Of a stretch of 64,000 nt of DNA, positions 1 through 10,800 are shown one piece after another. Below the pieces are notes generated by a model, which ran no database searches, was not told the DNA's origin, and saw only the letters and a program-made list of their open reading frames with translations. The DNA comes from Litomosoides sigmodontis (Eukaryota; Nematoda; Chromadorea; Rhabditida; Onchocercidae), in the NCBI GenBank assembly GCA_963070105.1, contig OY718803.1, positions 10,940,327 to 11,004,326 of the forward strand, read 5' to 3'. Both the position numbers and the translations under genes were made by a program. The number at the start of each line of letters is the position of its first letter. Position 1 is the first letter of the stretch.

Positions 1-2642
1 CAAATTCTAGCAACCACTTAGAAACCAGGTAGTTTCTATGGTACACTGATGATACTACAATGATTTCTATAAAAGAAACAAACTCAGAATTTTCATCCCC
101 GTTATCAATGTCAACATCACTGTTTTGATCATCTTCCGCTCCATCATCCCTTTCGTGTGCTTCCGTTTCAAGTGAACGACGTCTAAATAGTTTCCAACCG
201 AAAATATCAAATAAACTGTGAGAAAGGTAAAATTCTTTTAAATCACTTTATGAACGTCTAAGTAATTTCAATTTAGAAATTCGAAATTTAAATCTAAGTT
301 TATACTAGGCAACATCTGCTAGCTTAAACTCATGAAAATTATGTGCAAAATATAAAGAAATCTAAATCTAAACCTTCTCACAGCTCGGTTAGCAACATGT
401 GTACGAAGATGGTGTCGAAACCACACCATTCGGAATCTTTCACGAGCCAAACGTCTTCTCCGCTCCACAACTGCCCCTTCCACCTCATTATTATCCTCAT
501 TTCCATGGTCATCTACCTGCAAGGAAATATGATTTTCCCATTTTTTGCAGTATGAAGTTATCGAAATCGAAGTGAGCTGTTACCCAATACAATACATCGT
601 ACTTAGACGAATGGGATGTATATACACGTCATGTGATAGACATACGGCACATGCTATGAAGCATCACCACAAGCTGGTAGGGTCGAACATACCATGACAA
701 GAACGTCAAAGCGACTGATTGTATGTTTCAATTTACTGAAATGCGATGGAAAATGAATTACAAGGTCTGCTCCAACAATAGCTAATATTTCACGAAATGG
801 CGGCTGATGATTCTCGTAATGTACACGTTGTGCCAGTGGGTATTCACCGTCGCGAAATTCGACGATAACCTGATTTTCACGTGTTCGTTGTGGTTGTTGG
901 TCAACCTTAAAAGAAGATGAGAAAAAGGCGATAGCGAGCCAACATTATCAGTCCAATAACAAAGAATATTATAAACAGTGACATAAGTTCACTTTTTTCC
1001 TAATAATAACTCGAGGGTTATCTACTGAACACGTTGGAATTTAGCAACATTAGCAAAATAGTTTGTTACAAAGATCGAAATGTACTTACGTAATTTCGAA
1101 TATGTATTTTATGATTTGCAGCAACGGCGCCACGAATAATTTTGCGAATGGATAAAGCGCACAGAAATTGCAGTGTAGGAATCTGTCGGAATGGTGGAGC
1201 ACTCGAGTACAGCTCTTTAGATTTTTCTTCCTCAGTAGGCGGTATGAAATTCGAAAATGAAACGGACGTAATAATTTTAACTTCGAACACATTTGGTGCT
1301 TGACGACGTACTTGTAGCAGCTAAAAAACAAATTTTTCATGTAATAAAACGGTATAAATTGAAACCAAGTCTCAGTTGTTGCTACCATAATCGAACACTA
1401 AATTAGAGTCTAATACACGTAGTTATCAACTGAACATCTGTGAGGACACGTATTGTACACGGTGCACTGAAGCAAAACCTACTAATGAAACTGCAAATCT
1501 CATTGATGGTTATATTTTGAATAAATCGTAAAATAGCAAAAATGGATATCCCAAGCATAATCGAAAGTATCGTTATTACCTGATCTTCATAGGGCATAAC
1601 AAGAATACCACCAATTTTCAACAATTCCCATAAAATTCTTCGATGCGACTGTGGGACAGAGGCACCACAGTATACACGATCATATCTGCTGTAGTGATGT
1701 GGGCTAAGATGCAATCCATTACCACAGGCAAATTCTGGAATTGCCCAATCGTAACATTGCGTTTCCGGACAATGCAATGTCTCGATAACTAATGAACGTG
1801 AGTATTCTATGATATTTGAATGGATTTCAACACCATGATTAGTACCACTGCTACCTGTAAATAAGGAAGAGAACAATTAATGTACAGCTATATACAATAC
1901 ACTTTTAAAAAAATTTTTCCTGTTTAAATTTTCATATTGCAATAGTTCATTTTGATTCCTAATACGAGTGAGATTGTGCTAAGAATATAGTAGTGAGTAC
2001 AGATTAGTACTAAACTGTACACACAATATGTATATATCGACAAGCACAAAATAATGACATGACGCCAATACGAAACAAGACTTCATATTAGAGCACTAGC
2101 GCATGTCAAATATATCAAGTACTTCCGTTTCACATGTCTCTATGTTTCTTGTCCACTCTAACAAGCAATTTTAATTCCCTGAGAAAGTCAAAAAAAATTT
2201 TCTTGCTTACCTAGCAAATACCCAGCAACTGTATTCAGATAACCCGTACCGGAACCAATGTTAAGAAAGCTATTCCCTTCCTGAAGATCCAAACATTCCA
2301 AAACATTGCCATATATACATGGAGCAGAAATGTGTATACGTCCAGGAGACCCAGAATCGCTTTTCCAAGCCAAGTCCTTATACGCTATATTTCTTCCTTC
2401 AACAGGAAAAAATCTCCGACGGTCAACCAATCTAAAGTTATAAGCGATAAGAAATAGCAAATAAAGTTGTAGAAAAACTTTGATCTGAAAATGCTACGGT
2501 TACTTAATGATATCTACTACCTTAATAATACTCACACTTACCTTAAAGCAGTTTCCACGCGATGAGTGGTAACAATATTGGCATCAATAAGTTTATCTAT
2601 TAAATCGTCATTATCATATCCCGAACTTGCTGCCAGACCCAT
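1..2642 (-). CDS. PCMTD: PCMTD1/2-like protein-L-isoaspartate methyltransferase domain protein (3' end outside window)
   Basis: Exons on the minus strand are 2542-2642, 2211-2431, 1580-1854, 1090-1320, 693-905, 374-516 and 215 down to the window edge; all junctions keep phase, giving about 466 residues in the window. The start MGLAASSG is a likely N-myristoylation signal (Gly2, Ser6). The N-terminal half is the PCMT-like fold: ISAPCIYG, the SAM-binding motif FLNIGSGTGYL, then NHGVEIHS, YDRVYCGA and GGILVMPYEDQ, in the same order as human PCMTD1. Exon 4 carries TLQFLCALSI, which fits the elongin BC-box pattern; PCMTD proteins are known as SAM-binding substrate adaptors for Cullin-RING ligases rather than proven repair enzymes. 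The tail is acidic (EDDQNSDVDIDNGDENSE). The last exon stays open to base 1, so its true end is unknown. The exon 6 donor (GTTTAG) is weak. Family assignment is secure; function is inferred from the family. Confidence 0.94.
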
Positions 2643-2644
2643 GA

Positions 2645-2652
2645 CTGTAAAA
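2645..2652 (-). promoter_or_regulatory. Probable SL1 trans-splice acceptor of the PCMTD gene
   Basis: On the minus strand TTTTACAG ends only two bases before the ATG at 2642. No upstream coding exon is needed because the protein already starts where human PCMTD starts. A splice acceptor this close to the start codon is typical of trans-spliced nematode messages. Confidence 0.6.
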
Positions 2653-3351
2653 TATATATGTCCGCTTTTTTGAATAGAAAATGTATTAGCCGTCTACCAT
2701 GTAGCGAAGTGACCGATTCAGAATTTTCTTCTCTGAATTTGTAAACCACACTACCACCTGATATATTGAAAAGCAACAATCGAAAATCGATTTACCATGC
2801 AAATGGCTTGCACATTACGAAGATCACACTCAACATGTGCAAACAAAAGTATATCAAGAAAATGCACGGGCATTAATTACTTTAGGCAAATGCCCAGCAC
2901 CATGTATCAAAGAAAAAGAAAAAACGCAAACAAAAAAAATCTTCAATCCATTACCATCACATCATCTTCAAGTACATTACCGCAAGTTTGAAGTCCTCAT
3001 ATGTCACCACAAGTCCCCTACTATACAGATCGGCTAAATCTCCAAGTCCTATGTCATCTTCTATGCCTAACACGACATTTCAAGCAAAATTTTCTTAAAG
3101 AAACTGATTTAATTTAATAACAGAACTTTCTCATTCCATTTCAGCGTAACTAAATTGAATTTAAGAATTAATAAGAATTATGCCGGATAATTTTGCCCAA
3201 AAGAAACAATGAAAAAGGCGTCCCTCACTTTGTTGAACATTATTAGATCACATAATATAAACATGTGCATTTTATTCCTACATTTCTTTCTAAAGCATCA
3301 TGCCCCAAGCTCCATGAATATGTTCAAGCATAGGTGATGAACAACTTGCAG

Positions 3352-3386
3352 ACACGCACACACACGCACACACACACACACACACA
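3352..3386. repeat. (CA)n microsatellite, slightly interrupted
   Basis: About 35 bases of CA dinucleotide with two CG interruptions near its start. Confidence 0.95.
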
Positions 3387-3458
3387 TGCGTTATTTACAT
3401 GTGTAAAGCATAACATGGTTTTTTCATTTCCTACACATGCGTGTCACGTGTGCGTTAT

Positions 3459-3460
<2 letters not shown>

Positions 3461-3491
<31 letters not shown>
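3461..3491. repeat. (CT)n microsatellite
   Basis: Thirty-one bases of uninterrupted CT dinucleotide, 75 bases after the CA tract. Confidence 0.97.
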
Positions 3492-3493
<2 letters not shown>

Positions 3494-4419
3494 AAATGGA
3501 GATGTTATAGTGAAGTGAAATAGCATGCATGTGCATAGATAGATAAATAGATAGCATCAGTAAACGAGAAAGCGAAAGAATGAAAAAGCGAAACTGAAAC
3601 GATCGAAACACTTATTTTATCCTCTCCGTCCTAACTCTCAGTCAAGAAGACAAATTGTCAAATTATAAAAACAACGTAAGCGAAATTTAATGAAACGGGA
3701 GGAGTATGATCTTATCGATGTTTCGCCATATGCCAACATATCAGGTCAAACGACTAATATCTGTCCATTCACATTGCTCTTTATTAGGCCCATTAGAAGC
3801 AGCAAAATTTCCTCTCCTAGAAAATCAATCTTCTTTTTCATTAAATTGAACCCTTACGAGCAAGAAGCAATTTCAAAAATTTCACACATTGATTTTCACC
3901 ATTCACTAACACGTGCGATCTGGAAACTCCCAAAACACTAGACCCTTTTTTTCCTTGAAAATTACAATTAAATTCACAACAAGGTGGTCAGAGTTCACTC
4001 GTTGTAACTAGCTTCTGACAGTATTCAAACTACATGTTGAGGTAAAAAAAAAACCTCCTGGCTTAACCAAACGGAAAAGTTATGCGACTGAAATTGCACT
4101 CTGTTATCACTAACTACACAGCTTAATACATCGAAATTTCTTAGCGTCACGGCTCACAGCTCACCAACAAATAACGGAGGAATGAATAGAGCAACAAGCA
4201 AGATCTTTGAAACGAAAAAATTTCAACTGTTCAAAAACAACATTCAACAAGCTACAAGGAACTGCATGTTAGAGAGGAGGACATTTGGCTAATAGTTTGC
4301 CATGAACTGCCTAATGTACAAATTATTGTAGACATTTTTAGTCATTCTGAGACGCAGAAAAATTTCAGACACAACGAAAAAAGCAACCTAATAGAATGAA
4401 TTCTCACATGTCGTACAAT

Positions 4420-4900
4420 TTCTAATGCATGTTTCTATCGAACAGCAGCATCGTGCAGTAAATTTGGAAGGACGGAAACCACCAGGTCTGGATTTGAAAT
4501 CTGATAAGCCGAGGCGCAGACGCTTCCTACTAACCGTTTCCTTCAATTCAGGAGGACAGGGAGAGGGAAATGATGGAAACATACCCACTTGCGTTGCAAC
4601 ACAGCTCTTTCTCAGTCCTTCTGCCCTCATCTGCCTCTTTCCCATCAATGCCAAACAAACAAATAAAGAGATGAGTGGGTGGTGACGCTGGGAAAGAACA
4701 CGTAAAAGCAAGACAATTAGGGTGAAAAGTAGTAGTGAAGTGAGAGGAAGAATCCCGTGAAACGATAAGGAAAGTAGAGAGCAAATGCGTGTGGGAGAAT
4801 GGAGAGAAGGAAAGATGGGATCGATGGATTCATTTTCCTTCATGTTGCACTCCTCATCCCTCAAAGAGTAAGGGCAGGAGGTCAATGGTCACTTTCCGTT
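4420..4900. other. GC-richer patch of unknown nature
   Basis: This stretch is visibly richer in G and C than its surroundings and has open frames on both strands (86 codons at 4425-4685 plus; 165 codons at 4388-4885 minus). I recognise neither translation. It could be a promoter-proximal region, a decayed element or an unassigned exon. Confidence 0.3.
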
Positions 4901-5479
4901 CTCGAACTATTTCACGAGGGCATTAGTTCAGGATTATCCGTAAAATGCAGAAGCATAAATATCAAAACCTTTTTCCGCACAAATATATCGCTTATTATGT
5001 GCCACTTCACGCATACCGACGGAACACACGAGAACAATTCCACTTACCACCACAAGTAACTTCATCTACATCGATGCTTTCGTAGCAGAAGAAACAACAA
5101 ACAGATGAACTAATAATTTAAATATTTTATACTTTTTCGCTCATATGTCATTTTTCAGTAATATGTTAAAGAGATGTTTTCATTTCACTCCCAACTCCTT
5201 CACTAACTGAAATAAATGAAATTAAACATGAAAATTGGCAAGAAAATTTGCTACATTCCTTGTGTTCTAAATTATTAAATTATAAAAAAAAATATTCTTT
5301 GCTAAATTACCATCATTGCTTCCGAGATGCCTAAGACTATCTCGAAATATATTTTCAGCTCCTTTTTGAGGATTACAAGGAAAATAACTAAAATTATAAG
5401 TTGAAGGTAATTTAGCTTTTCTGTTACCTATCCATTCCTATGTTCCATGTTCTGATAAAACTTGTGATATCAATGTTGC

Positions 5480-5745
5480 TGTACAATTACAGTTACTGTG
5501 GCAAGACAAGAACAAGCGGAGAGGGAGCTACTAACACGATGTTCAATCTTAATCCCACCGGTAACACGGAGTTCAATCCCAATCCTACCGGTCAAACTTT
5601 GATAGAAAGCTGCAGCAGTTGCAAGTAAATTGCTGGACACGTCGAATGTTTTGCGGCCCTCAGCGTCCGGCATTTATCGGCGGGATGGAGTGTCGCTGGT
5701 TACTGTTAATCTCGTGGGGTGGTGAGGTTTGAACCTTACTTTATT
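5480..5745. repeat. GC-rich island with 30-bp tandem duplication; possible dispersed-element remnant
   Basis: Two adjacent 30-base units (5532-5561 and 5562-5591) match at 25 of 30 positions and share CAATC, AATCC and ACCGG blocks. On the plus strand they would encode a 10-residue repeat of the form NTxFNxNPTG, but the frame stops soon after. The island has abrupt AT-rich edges. The contrast suggests inserted repetitive DNA, but no terminal repeats or element protein can be seen. Confidence 0.5.
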
Positions 5746-6646
5746 AATATTTTACTTTACAAGCAGTAGCACAAGTGCAAATCTCATCATATCAAAGTCC
5801 TTATCCTTATCAATCACTGATTCTATCATTACAAGCACTTCAAAATTTTTATAGTGTCACTGTATTATTATTGATAAGCGACTCATAATTGTGTACAGTA
5901 TTATTTCCATCGTGTTCTTGATAATTACAGTCTTCATCCAATCTTCACTTTTATATATCATCATAACAACTATTCCGAGCAACTTCTTAGTAATACCAAC
6001 AACAAGAATTTATTATTTAACTTATAGTGATTGATAATTGTTTCTGACAGTTTATTACACGAACGGTTGCTTGCATTATTAATTAAAATGAACTGTTATA
6101 ACCTTGAAAGTTATAGCAGTAGTTTTAATTTTTAATTATAGCAATGGGTTTAATTACTCGTTGGGATTTTAAGGAATCTAATATCTGTACGACTGTACGA
6201 CAGTTTGATAATAGGATTGTTAGTAAGATTGAAACTTCACATTTTGTCCGATTCTGTGTTACTGATTTAAACTCACTTTTAAAGTTGCAGACGAAATTTT
6301 CCGACTGTAGTTCTCTCTCATTAATTTGGCTACAAGTTATTGCTACAACACATTCTGTTATCATCGCTAATTGTAATTGTATATTGGATTCTATTATGTC
6401 CATAGTCGTTATTATTGCATTTTACAATTATCGTTTCCATTTTTTCGTCAATGTATTATTGTGGTCTTTTATATATGTTAATAGTTATTCGGTCTTTAAT
6501 GATTGCTCTCAATATTATAGTTGTCTTTTACGACTGCATCATCACATCTGCCATTATTATTATGCTTTTTTTTGTTGTTACTTCGCGATCTTATTCAGAG
6601 GACATGAGTGTTTGTGAATTTATTTTAGAACACTGTGTGAAATCAC

Positions 6647-6658
6647 TTCCTGTTGCAG
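6647..6658 (+). promoter_or_regulatory. Probable SL1 trans-splice (or 5'UTR intron) acceptor of unc-73
   Basis: CTTCCTGTTGCAG ends at 6658. From 6659 the first ATG is at 6738, which is in frame with the CRAL-TRIO domain, while the coding frame upstream of it has an in-frame TAA. A 79-base 5'UTR beginning at 6659 therefore explains the start. An upstream coding exon spliced to an internal AG cannot be excluded. Confidence 0.5.
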
Positions 6659-6737
6659 AAATACTGACGATTGCTGAGGAAAGATCTAATCTAGTCTGGG
6701 ACATCGAAAGCCCGCGGTGACGGAAGCGCTGCATCAA

Positions 6738-7837
6738 ATGGTAGAGATGCGAGATGGGTGCCCAAAAGCTGAGGATATCCTTCACGTGTTACGTGATCGT
6801 GTGGCTCTACTACCTGGCACGAGAGATAGGAATGGTCGAGCCGTGATTATCTTCCCAGCTCGTGAAAATACGACATCCATCAATTCCGATTACATTCGCA
6901 ATATACTTATTTATCTCCATGCTGTTACTGCGTTAGTTTCCGCTAAACATTCTGAAAAATAAAATTTCAAAAATAATGAAGTATTAAAATAAGTGAATTT
7001 GATAACTCAAACTTAGTGATTAAATTTTTTGCATGTATGCAACAATTATTATAGCTTTCATTTCACTATTGAGCAGTTCGTGTAACGTATTTCTGTGGGC
7101 TCTCCGTAATTTATCCATTACATATAATATATTAGTCGGATATTAAGTGCTTGACTTTGTATACCTGAGACTGGTGGGGAGATAAAAAGGCCAGTGATTT
7201 AAATCTTTATGGCGCATAAGAAAATCAATGGACTGCTAGAGAGTCGCCAGTAGATGAATGTGTTTACAAATAAAAAATTGAGAAAAGAACTCATTCAGAC
7301 ATCTCGAAGTAGAAGTAATGTAGATTTTTCAGAGATGATTACAAGGATCGTGGATTTACGTTCATCATCGATATGCGTAAAGGCACGACGTGGAATAATG
7401 TTAAACCTATTCTTAAATCTATACAGGTGGATAATGATGTTATATTTTGAGAGGACACTAACTTCTGAAGAAAAAAAAAGCATGGAATAAGGATCATAAT
7501 TGAATAATACTCTGAAGGATTTGAAATTGTCGATCTTGTTGACTCAAAATTTGACCATTGATGGCCATTTTTGACGTTTTCATATTTTATTATTGGTAAT
7601 TAATTAGTTTACGAATTATAGGAACATTTTCCGGCGGAAGTGCATACTGTTTTGATCATCAAACCAGATAAGTTTTGGGAGAAACACAAAACATCAGTAT
7701 CAAGTGGGAAGTATAAATTCGATATTCAAATGATTTCGGTGGAAGGACTTACGCGATACGTCGATTCATCGCAGTTAACACGCGATTTAGGTGGCTCACT
7801 ATTTTATGATCACGATGAATGGCTTGAAACACGAATG
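6738..7837 (+). other. unc-73: unc-73 module: CRAL-TRIO/SEC14 domain exons
   Basis: Exons 6738-6931, 7333-7426 and 7622-7837. Translation contains [20 protein letters not shown] and [16 protein letters not shown], aligning with TRIO's KRGFTVIVDMRG and HVALIIKPDNFWQK, and ends in [16 protein letters not shown]. This lipid-binding-type fold lies at the N-terminus of the long isoforms. The exon 1 donor (GC|GTTAGT) was chosen because it alone restores phase to exon 2. Confidence 0.9.
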
Positions 7838-10800
7838 GTAACCAGTTTCTCACTATAATTTTCAGTTTGCAATTTTTTTGGCAAAAATGAGTTTCGTTTT
7901 ACTTCACATTAGAAGTTAGCCGGTCAGTATGCAAATTACCGATCAAAAAAATAATAAATTAGCAAACTTATTTTTTATATAAATTTTTTTAAAACCACAA
8001 ATTTGTGGTAGCTACTGTTTGAAGAAAATATGTAATCAAACATGCAGGAATTGGAAAGGTTGATATGGCAAACGATTGAAGTGATGCATAATTTCGAAAA
8101 TTTTCGTGAAGAAATGAAAAATGGTGAAATGCCAATTGATGTTACTACAGCTGAACGTGCTACAACGGCACATGTTGTGTTGAAGAAAAAAATCTTAGGT
8201 GCACCAATTGAGCGGATTCAGCACGATGTTGAACGAGTAAGTCCATGAAAATTTAATTTATTGAAATAAGTGATGTCGGTCCTACGAATTCTCGCACTTT
8301 CCTGAAGAGTTTTATAGTCTTTTAACCTCTTTCTTTTTTCTAGGTGCAACAGAGGATATCAGGTTTAACACCTGATGGTGGATATAATTCATCAAATATA
8401 CTTTTAACAACTAATCCTGACCTTGCTGCTGCTCTTCCCCATCTTGCTTCTCTTGTTAATTCGCTGCGTACCTCAAAGTTTGTTTGATTCTATTAACCTC
8501 TCCATCAAATTAATCGTCGGAAAATTTAGTTCTTTTTTTAGTTTTTACTTTATAATGTTTTTGTTTTCATTATCGCTTTCCAGAGATGAAATTTTTGTGC
8601 AGTGGGAAACGCGCCGGCAGAAACTGGATCATTGTTATCAACTCAAGCTTTTTGAACAAGATGCTGATAAAGTGAACATTTCTGTGAAATAGAAATTTTT
8701 TTGCGAAATAGCAGTTGGATTTTTAACTATTATTTTTTCGCAGTTGTCTTTGTGTTTAAGGTTTTAGTTTTTTAAAATATCTTTCTGTTTTCTTTCACGT
8801 CTGTAAGAAAGTGATTCATATGTTTAGATGTTCGACTGGATTCGCAGTCATTATGCGTTATCAACTCAACGACTTCTTGAAATCGGTGATTGTGAACAGT
8901 CAACTTCAGTATTACTTACAGAACATCTTGATTTCATCGCTGCAGCTAATGTTGGATTTTTTATCAAATGAATTTTAATTTGTTTAATACAATTGAAGTC
9001 ATGAAAATCTTGCTGATTTAATTTCTCGTCTTGGTGTTTTCTCATTCGTTAAATCTTGTATATATGTTCGGAAACATAATAGTTTTGCTGGTGTCAAATA
9101 ATTGTTAAGTTATTCAGAATACTGAAGTTAATGTATCACATGTGATGACTGTTGCTAAGCGTCTTCGCGAAATTGGAAACTATGGAAAAGTACAAATTGA
9201 AAATGTAGCAATGCATTTGGATGAAGAATGGCGACGGTTCAAGCAAATCAATGAGCAGCGTTCTCGCCTTCTTGACTTGGCGCTTTCTTTTCATCATAAA
9301 AGCCATATTGTCAGTTTTTGTTTCAAAATTTAGTTTGATGTAGTTCTTCTGTTTGGGTGATAGTACTGGCAAAGATTTGTGGAATTGCTTGGTTCATAGA
9401 AATTTTTTTTTTCTTTTAAATTACTTTTAACTGACTGTATTACAGTATTTATCGAACACACCATCATGGTCGCACAGCATTACAGTGGATAATGGGAGAC
9501 GGATGAGTCAATATTCTGGCGATGAGCTGGAGGCAGCAATTACAGAGCACGAACGTTTCGGAGAAATGTTTTTACAAGCATATGCTGAAGTAAAATTGTC
9601 AAGATTTTTGATAGAGTTTGACGAAGATTTATTAATTGGTACCTGTCAATTCTCATCCTTCTATGAATTTCATTGAAGAATTACATAATTTATAGTGCAT
9701 CTAAGCGATGTTTAATGGAATTGGTCTCTGATGCTTTTCATTTTTGTGCATAGTTAGGTGAATGGTTTTGCTTTTTTCGTCTATTTACAAGTAGATTGCT
9801 TTGGTTTGGTCTGCAGCAAATTAAAATTTGTGCGGTGCATAAGCTTGGAATAGAGGCAATGACTAAAGTGGAATTAATGTAGATAGTTTGTTAAGTGATG
9901 CATCTCATTAATGTTAAGTGAGTAATCATTGCAGGCTGTTGGTGATGGCCGCTCTTTAACACAAACCCTAAAATCTTTAGCAGGTGATGCAGTCGGTCAG
10001 AATAATGCATATAAGCATGTTGTTGATTTAATTCAACAAGTAACTCGAGCCCATAAAGAATTACATTCCCAGTGGCAAGCCAAAAAGCTGCGTTTACATT
10101 CCAGACTTGCACTGATTGCTTTCGAAACAGATACTCATAGAGTTGGTTTCTTTTATTTTTGGAAATATTTTTGAAGAGAATTTCAAATTTCTGTCCCATT
10201 TATGACTAAACGTCTCGCACCGCTAGTTTAACTAGTAAATGAGCATTTGCTTAATGGAAGTTCCGCAGAAGCAGTAGTGTATAGCCATGTTCATCCCATA
10301 GTTTAAAGTCGAAGTTACTGTCTTATCGTGAGGAAAAAACCGGGAATTGATTTGCATAAATTAAAATTACATGGTCTTATTTGACAGTGGTTATTTGACT
10401 GAACTGTTTCGAGATATTTGGTGCTTACCTAGTATTTTACTTTCTTTCGACATTTTATCAATAAATAGCAGTAGAAATATATTTACGACTTTGCGGAACA
10501 ATGCTAATGGTAGAAATAAAGTTGTCCACTACTAAAGATATGTGAAATACATGGATAACATGAACTTCGAAACGTTTTCTTTTCGATGTTTCAGGTTCTT
10601 CAGTGGTTGGATGAACATGGTGATGCATATTTGAATAAAAATACCGCGATTGGTAATAATTTATCACAGGCGAAAGTTTTACAAAGAAATCATAGTCACT
10701 TTCGATCAGTGGCTTCTAATACTTACTCAAATGCAGAAAAATTATTCACCGCATCCAATACTATTATTGAATCTGGTAAGTTTTTATTTCGCATGGAGTT

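Larger units (their letters stand above)
2653..6646. other. Divergent intergenic region between PCMTD and unc-73
   Basis: About 4 kb with no gene I can support. It must hold the promoters of both flanking genes, but I see no recognisable core promoter. It contains CA and CT microsatellites, a GC-richer patch at 4420-4900 and a GC-rich island at 5480-5745 (listed separately). Open frames here (for example 4388-4885 minus and 6144-6617 plus) lack homology I recognise and look like chance frames. Confidence 0.6.

Noticed and set aside
4388..4885. 165-codon minus-strand frame
   Set aside because: No domain or homolog recognised, and there are overlapping frames on the other strand. Kept only as part of an unexplained GC-richer patch.
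5720..5732. tRNA B-box-like sequence GGTTTGAACC
   Set aside because: No matching A box, acceptor stem or cloverleaf could be drawn around it on either strand.
6144..6617. 157-codon open frame just upstream of unc-73
   Set aside because: It is hydrophobic, Ile/Tyr/Cys-rich low-complexity translation of AT-rich DNA with no homolog recognised. It ends just before the acceptor at 6658 in a different frame from the gene.
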